Assembly (NCBI GenBank): GCA_964439625.1
Contig: CAYTPI010000016.1
Span: 24,019 to 88,018, forward strand
Source of the DNA: CAYTPI01 sp964439625
GTDB lineage: Bacteria > Chloroflexota > Anaerolineae > Aggregatilineales > UBA3940
Reading direction: 5' to 3'
Length of the DNA: 64,000 nt
Position numbers and translations under genes: made by a program. Numbering within the stretch: position 1 is the stretch's first letter; each line of letters begins with the position of its first letter. Shown piece by piece: positions 59,502 through 64,000 of this stretch. The notes beneath the pieces are model-generated. The model worked only from the letters and a program-made list of their open reading frames with translations, made no database searches and was not told the DNA's origin.

Positions 59502-62500
59502 CTATCCATCTGTCTTAATCGGTTTACCGTCTTTATCCAGAACTTCGCGTGGTTTACTACCGCCTTCGTGAGGGCCAATGACATCACGCTCTTCCATTAG
59601 GTCGATCAGGCGGGCAGCACGAGTGTAGCCAATACGCAAGTGTCGTTGTAGCAAGGATATAGAGGCTTTCTCCATATCGCGTACAAGCGCAACCGCTTCA
59701 TCAAACATATCATCTTCGTCATCTTTATTACCACCGCTCGCTTTGAGGCTGAACAGCGACTGCTGTTCAGCGGGCGTTGAGCGACCGCCACCAGACATTG
59801 TGGTTGGCGAATTAGCCCCCAAACCCAAACGCATCTTTGATTCGGGCACGCCGAGACGCTTGGCTTCTTTACGCCAGTGATTGGTCACCTTGTCGATCTC
59901 TTCGTCCGACACATAAACACCCTGAACACGCAGCGGCAGCGGCGCATCTGGCGGTTGGAATAACATATCACCACGACCCAGCAGCTTCTCTGCTCCCGGT
60001 GAATCAAGGATGACGCGTGAGTCAACCCCCGTGGCAACAGCAAAAGCGATCCGCGCAGGGAAGTTTGCTTTAATCAACCCAGTGACGACGTCAACACTCG
60101 GGCGCTGCGTACTCAGGATGATGTGAATACCCGTCGCACGAGCCATTTGCGCCAACCGTGTAATCACGCGCTCCGTTTCATCCGGTGCCAACATCATCAA
60201 GTCGGCTAGCTCATCGACTATCACTAGAATGTATGGGAGTTTTTCACCATTTTCAATGGCCCCCCGGTCAACACGTTTGTTGAAGTCAACGATGTTGCGG
60301 GCACCCACCATCGCAAAGTTACGATAGCGATCATCCATCTCACGCTGAACCCACTTCAGTACACCGACAATCCGCTCCAAATCTGTGACGACAGGTGCCA
60401 TCAAATGGGGGATACCGTTGTAGTTGGTCAACTCAACGCGCTTAGGGTCAACCATAATCATGCGCAGTTCATCGGGCGAGTGCATCATCAACATCGACGT
60501 AATGATGCCGTTCACACAGACGGATTTACCAGAGCCAGTCGTACCGGCAACTAACATGTGCGGCATGGATGGCATATCTGCCACAACCGGGTTACCAGAT
60601 ACATCCTGACCGAGCGCCAGCTTCAACGGCCCCTTTGAATTTTGGAACTTTTCTGTATCCATGACGTCACGTAAGCCAACAACACTAGGTTCCGCATTGG
60701 GCACCTCAACACCGACAAAGCCCTTACCGGGAACAGGCGCTTCAATGCGAATGCTTGGCGCAGCCAACGCCAGCGCCAAGTCGTCAGAGAGAGCACTGAT
60801 CTTGCCCACCTTGACTTTAGTCCGCTTACCGCCGCGGCTTTCAATGTAGTCTGGCTCAACTCCAAACTGCGTAATCACAGGGCCATGGTTCACTTCGACC
60901 ACCCGTCCAGGTGCACCAAAACTACTCAGTGTCTGTTCGATGATCCCAGCACGCTTACGTAACTCGTCTTCATCAAGACGACGAGCACGCGCTGGTGCAA
61001 GGGCTTCTTCAAGGTCAGGTAGTTCCCATGATGGCTTTTTGCCATTTTCAGACTTGACCCTAGGCGGTTCTGCCTTTTTGGGCTTCGCCTCTGGTTTAGC
61101 GGCTTCGGCTTTTGGTGTAGCCGAGCTCTTAGGCCCGGCAGCGGCAGGTTTTACCGATGTTGGATCGCTTAGTTTATCGCTTTCAGTAGGCTCGGCACCA
61201 CCAGGACGCCCTGGCGTTGGCAAGGATGCAGCACCAAGTGCAGGCCCACCGGGTTTACCAGGAGGCGGGCCACCCGGTCGCCCTGGCAAATTCGACAGAG
61301 GCGCTGCGGGCTGTTTGTTGCTTCCGCCGCTCTTCATTCCAGGCGGTGGGCTGGGCTTCAAGCCACCGGGCGGCCCACTACGGCTTGGAATACCACCACT
61401 TGGACGGCTTCCTGGCCCTGGTTTACTGGGGCTCTCGGCCTGGGGCCGAACAGCCGGACGCTTTCGAGTGCCAGGCACATTACCAAGAGGCTTCGGACGC
61501 TTTGCGTCGTCCGGCTTAGCCAGCGATTTTGGGGGGGGAGACTGACCCGCATCATTAATAACTGAAGCCTCAAGATCAATTGCGTCCTTCAGCGGATCAT
61601 CTTGCTTAGCTGTATCGTCAAATACGATTTTATCCTCGACTTTGGCTTCAGCTTTCCCCTGAGCATTTGCTGTCTTTACTTCTGCTGCGCCGGGTTTCGG
61701 AACAGGCTTAGAAGCCCCTAGACCACCACTAGGCCCAAACGTCCGACCACTTGGACGGCTGCTGTTTGGTGGCGCAGAACGAGGAGCAGGGGAACGGGCA
61801 CCGGGCAACCCTTCTGGCCTTGGTGGACGGGCAGATTTACCGCTTGAGGCGTCCTTGTTTTCATCCTGCTTAGCATCGGTATTTGGCGGCGCACCTACTG
61901 CTGCATCCGCTTGAGCTTCTTGAGCGGTCGATCCTTTCGCTTTGCCTAGCTCAGATTTATCGTCATCTTTTTTTGCGTCTTCCGATGGTGTGTCTGTTTT
62001 AGCTCTCGTTGACGACTGACCAGGTCTGGGCGGAGCAGGTAAACCACTGGGCCTTGGGCGGCCCGTAGGTGCCCCACCGGGACGCTTAGGTTTTTCATCA
62101 CCGGATGTCTTATCATCTTTTGCGTCTGCAATGCTTGATGGGCGCTTGTTGCCCGGCAAACCCGACTGCGATGCAGCGCCTCCTGGACGGGATGGGCTAG
62201 CCGGCTGAGGCGGTTTATTACCCGGGCGACCGGGGCTTCCCGGTCTATTAGGTGCGCCCCCTGCTGGTGATTTACCAGGACTACTTCCCGGCAGGCCACC
62301 CGGACGCCCTGCACTCGATGGTACCTTGGTCTCGGGTTGCTTTGTACTAGGCTGTTTACTTGGTGAACTACCTGCCCGCTCCGGAACATTATTCGTTTGG
62401 CCCGACTGCCGTTCTGGTTCCTTCTGTGGCGCCGCTCCCCCAGGACGACCTGGCGCGCTCATACTTGCCGCAACGGCGGCGCCGGCAGGTTTAGCATTCG

Positions 62501-64000
62501 GAGCGCCGGGCTTGTTAGGGCTTGCAGGCCGACCAGCCGGGCCTTTCCCAGTAACAATTGAAGGCCGCCCCTGCAATTCCGAGGATTTCTTTTCTTCACT
62601 CTTTGCCGGAGAGCCTTTTGCGCTCGGTGATTTCGCCACCGCTGGGCGTCCAGGTGCTTGTGGCTTACTAACGCCAGGGGCAACGCCAGCGTTAGCAGCA
62701 GTATTGACGCCACCTTTAGCATTACCAGAGGCTTTTTCACGGCGATTTGTACGACTTTTCTTATTCGCCTCTTCGATCTCTTCCTCTTCATCAGCCGCCA
62801 GTGATGCAAGCAGTGCTCTGCGTTCTGCGCGTCGTTCTTGCAGAGTCTCGTAGCCTGTCTTAGCACCTTTCATAGCGTCGTCCAGCGTGAGACGTGCGAC
62901 CAGCATGCCACCAGCTAAGACCGACACAATCGACAGTAAGAAAACGCCCGGTGCACCTAGATAGCGGACAATGTTAGACATCAAAAAGAAGCCGACGTGG
63001 CCGCCACCATGCCCACATTGAGCAATGCCTAATGGCGATAGATAGACCTGAACAGGCACATAGCCAGCTTCTAGTAGAGGCTGTACCGAGACCGGACATT
63101 CACGAGCATCGGCAAAACGTGCTGCTTGATCCGCAATAGTTGGGTTGACGTAAGCTGGCCCAATTGGGCGAAATTCAACGGCACTGGCATGCAGAAGAGT
63201 CAACAAGCCAAGGAAAAATACAGCGATACCCGCCAACCGCACTGGGTCGATCTCCGGAAGTTGGTCACCAAAGTGACGCCACAACAGCCAGACACCAATC
63301 GCGATAACGGCAATCGGGATGGTCCAGCCGAGCCAACCGAAGGTTTGGTTTAATAAATTAATGACAACGCGAGTCGCGGCACCAGCATTTGGTGAAAGAT
63401 ACGCCAAAAGAACTAACAGCGAGGTCAGGATCATAGCGCCACCAAGGATATCAAGTTTGGTATCCAGTGACAGCAAACCTTCATCTTGTGAGCTTGAAGA
63501 CCGAGCCTTTGTACCCTTTTTAGATTTCGTTTTTTTCGCAGGCGCTTTCTTCGACGAAATGCCACCGGGCATACTCTTCGATTTCGAGCCTGGGCTAGCA
63601 CCTCCGGGCCTACTCGGTGAACGCCGACCAGGTGACTTTGAACCACCGGCCCCTGTTACACCAGATTTACGCGGGCTGCTGCTGCTACCAGGGCGCTTGC
63701 TTGGGCTCTTACTAGGTAGCCCCCCACTTGAGCGTCGGGGCGAACCGCCGCCGGGTCGGCTCCCCGAACTGCCACTTGACCGTTGACCCGAACCACTGCC
63801 GGGCAAGCCGCCACTTGAGCGTCGGGGCGAACCGCCGCCGGGTCGACTCCCTGAACCGCTCCCCGGGCGCTTGCTGCTTGGGTTACTGCCGGGCAAGCCG
63901 CCACCAGACCGTTGGGGCGAACCGCCGCTGGGTCGACTCCCTGAGCCGCTCCCCGGGCGCTTGCTGCTTGGGTTACTGCCGGGCAAGCCGCCACCAGACC
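59502..64000 (-). CDS. ftsK: FtsK/SpoIIIE DNA translocase, 5' end beyond window
   Basis: At least 1494 residues are present; the reading frame continues past 64000, so the start is outside. From the N side: a basic Ser/Gly/Pro/Arg repeat region (about 180 residues), four membrane helices (about 185-370), a Pro/Gly/Ser/Lys-rich linker of about 600 residues, then the motor: alpha domain, Walker A (AGTTGSGKSVCVNG), Walker B (ILVIVDELADLMM), STQRPSVDVVTG, and a winged-helix gamma domain (SLLQRHLRIGYTRAARLIDLM) that reads KOPS/SRS-type DNA signals. It pumps chromosomes at the division septum. The gamma domain is complete; the linker is unusually long. Confidence 0.95.
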   Translation of the reverse strand, partial: SGGGLPGSNPSSKRPGSGSGSRPSGGSPQRSGGGLPGSNPSSKRPGSGSGSRPGGGSPRRSSGGLPGSGSGQRSSGSSGSRPGGGSPRRSSGGLPSKSPSKRPGSSSSPRKSGVTGAGGSKSPGRRSPSRPGGASPGSKSKSMPGGISSKKAPAKKTKSKKGTKARSSSSQDEGLLSLDTKLDILGGAMILTSLLVLLAYLSPNAGAATRVVINLLNQTFGWLGWTIPIAVIAIGVWLLWRHFGDQLPEIDPVRLAGIAVFFLGLLTLLHASAVEFRPIGPAYVNPTIADQAARFADARECPVSVQPLLEAGYVPVQVYLSPLGIAQCGHGGGHVGFFLMSNIVRYLGAPGVFLLSIVSVLAGGMLVARLTLDDAMKGAKTGYETLQERRAERRALLASLAADEEEEIEEANKKSRTNRREKASGNAKGGVNTAANAGVAPGVSKPQAPGRPAVAKSPSAKGSPAKSEEKKSSELQGRPSIVTGKGPAGRPASPNKPGAPNAKPAGAAVAASMSAPGRPGGAAPQKEPERQSGQTNNVPERAGSSPSKQPSTKQPETKVPSSAGRPGGLPGSSPGKSPAGGAPNRPGSPGRPGNKPPQPASPSRPGGAASQSGLPGNKRPSSIADAKDDKTSGDEKPKRPGGAPTGRPRPSGLPAPPRPGQSSTRAKTDTPSEDAKKDDDKSELGKAKGSTAQEAQADAAVGAPPNTDAKQDENKDASSGKSARPPRPEGLPGARSPAPRSAPPNSSRPSGRTFGPSGGLGASKPVPKPGAAEVKTANAQGKAEAKVEDKIVFDDTAKQDDPLKDAIDLEASVINDAGQSPPPKSLAKPDDAKRPKPLGNVPGTRKRPAVRPQAESPSKPGPGSRPSGGIPSRSGPPGGLKPSPPPGMKSGGSNKQPAAPLSNLPGRPGGPPPGKPGGPALGAASLPTPGRPGGAEPTESDKLSDPTSVKPAAAGPKSSATPKAEAAKPEAKPKKAEPPRVKSENGKKPSWELPDLEEALAPARARRLDEDELRKRAGIIEQTLSSFGAPGRVVEVNHGPVITQFGVEPDYIESRGGKRTKVKVGKISALSDDLALALAAPSIRIEAPVPGKGFVGVEVPNAEPSVVGLRDVMDTEKFQNSKGPLKLALGQDVSGNPVVADMPSMPHMLVAGTTGSGKSVCVNGIITSMLMMHSPDELRMIMVDPKRVELTNYNGIPHLMAPVVTDLERIVGVLKWVQREMDDRYRNFAMVGARNIVDFNKRVDRGAIENGEKLPYILVIVDELADLMMLAPDETERVITRLAQMARATGIHIILSTQRPSVDVVTGLIKANFPARIAFAVATGVDSRVILDSPGAEKLLGRGDMLFQPPDAPLPLRVQGVYVSDEEIDKVTNHWRKEAKRLGVPESKMRLGLGANSPTTMSGGGRSTPAEQQSLFSLKASGGNKDDEDDMFDEAVALVRDMEKASISLLQRHLRIGYTRAARLIDLMEERDVIGPHEGGSKPREVLDKDGKPIKTDG
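63811..64000. repeat. 90-bp direct repeats in the ftsK N-terminal region
   Basis: The 90-bp unit starting with GGTCGACTCC at 63841 recurs at 63931, and related shorter or diverged copies lie to the left (63717-63840). It encodes about 30 residues rich in Ser, Gly, Pro and Arg. The array runs off the right edge. Confidence 0.8.

Noticed and set aside
60940..62853. Long open frames on the plus strand opposite ftsK
   Set aside because: They mirror the Pro/Gly/Ser-rich coding strand and have no family features or start signals.
1..64000. CRISPR arrays, tRNA genes, transposases or phage genes
   Set aside because: None was found by reading; no regularly spaced repeats, cloverleaf patterns or transposase motifs were seen.

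Overview
The window reads as a chromosomal segment of a Gram-variable, free-living heterotrophic bacterium, most likely a member of the Chloroflexota (Anaerolineae-like). That placement is an inference from gene content, not from a marker tree: an FMN-riboswitch-controlled RibXY-type transporter, a TreT-type trehalose synthase, many lipoproteins with acidic linkers, membrane sensors coupled to class III cyclases, and an FtsK with a very long low-complexity linker. GC content is moderate. No tRNA, rRNA, CRISPR array, transposase or prophage gene was seen.

Region 1 (0-14 kb) holds a Tat-type lipoprotein, a tandem pair of small STAS-like proteins, prfA (RF-1), an FMN riboswitch with its promoter and terminator driving a riboflavin ABC transporter (permease, binding lipoprotein, ATPase), an orphan protein behind a strong promoter with an inverted repeat, an isochorismatase-like hydrolase, a TetR-amidohydrolase pair, an iron/redox group (thioredoxin-like ferredoxin, Dps, DtxR-like regulator with an unknown partner), and a trehalose glycosyltransferring synthase.

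Region 2 (14-20 kb) is a three-gene operon: a lidless Hsp70 followed by two multi-domain proteins carrying three J-like modules, all without an intact HPD motif. The second ends in a PQQ-type propeller. Region 3 (19.8-38.2 kb) looks like a catabolic island: SDR enzymes, a ribose-type ABC importer whose binding protein is an internal tandem duplication, a 2-oxoacid dehydrogenase cluster with two different E2 genes flanking E1alpha/E1beta, an aldehyde dehydrogenase, an M24 (creatinase-like) enzyme, and two paralogous XRE-cupin regulators, each behind the same wide inverted-repeat operator.

Region 4 (38.4-47.8 kb) is a compact cAMP signalling operon: an acidic membrane protein, a membrane adenylate cyclase, two membrane sensors that end after HAMP with no output domain, a 1435-residue protein with the architecture of mammalian soluble adenylyl cyclase (C1-C2-ATPase-TPR), and a cNMP-binding protein. 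Directly after it lies a SelW-like gene with an in-frame TGA at the CxxU position and a bacterial SECIS-like hairpin, i.e. a selenoprotein gene that ordinary gene calling would truncate.

Region 5 (48-64 kb) holds a second member of the orphan family, a NitT/TauT-type ABC transporter with a co-transcribed methyltransferase-like protein, an MFS sugar-type transporter, an SbtA-type bicarbonate transporter, an AT-rich stretch with two poorly known genes (one a pseudo-receiver), an operon of RuBisCO-like protein, YjbQ and a degenerate HAD protein, and a 5'-incomplete ftsK running off the right edge.
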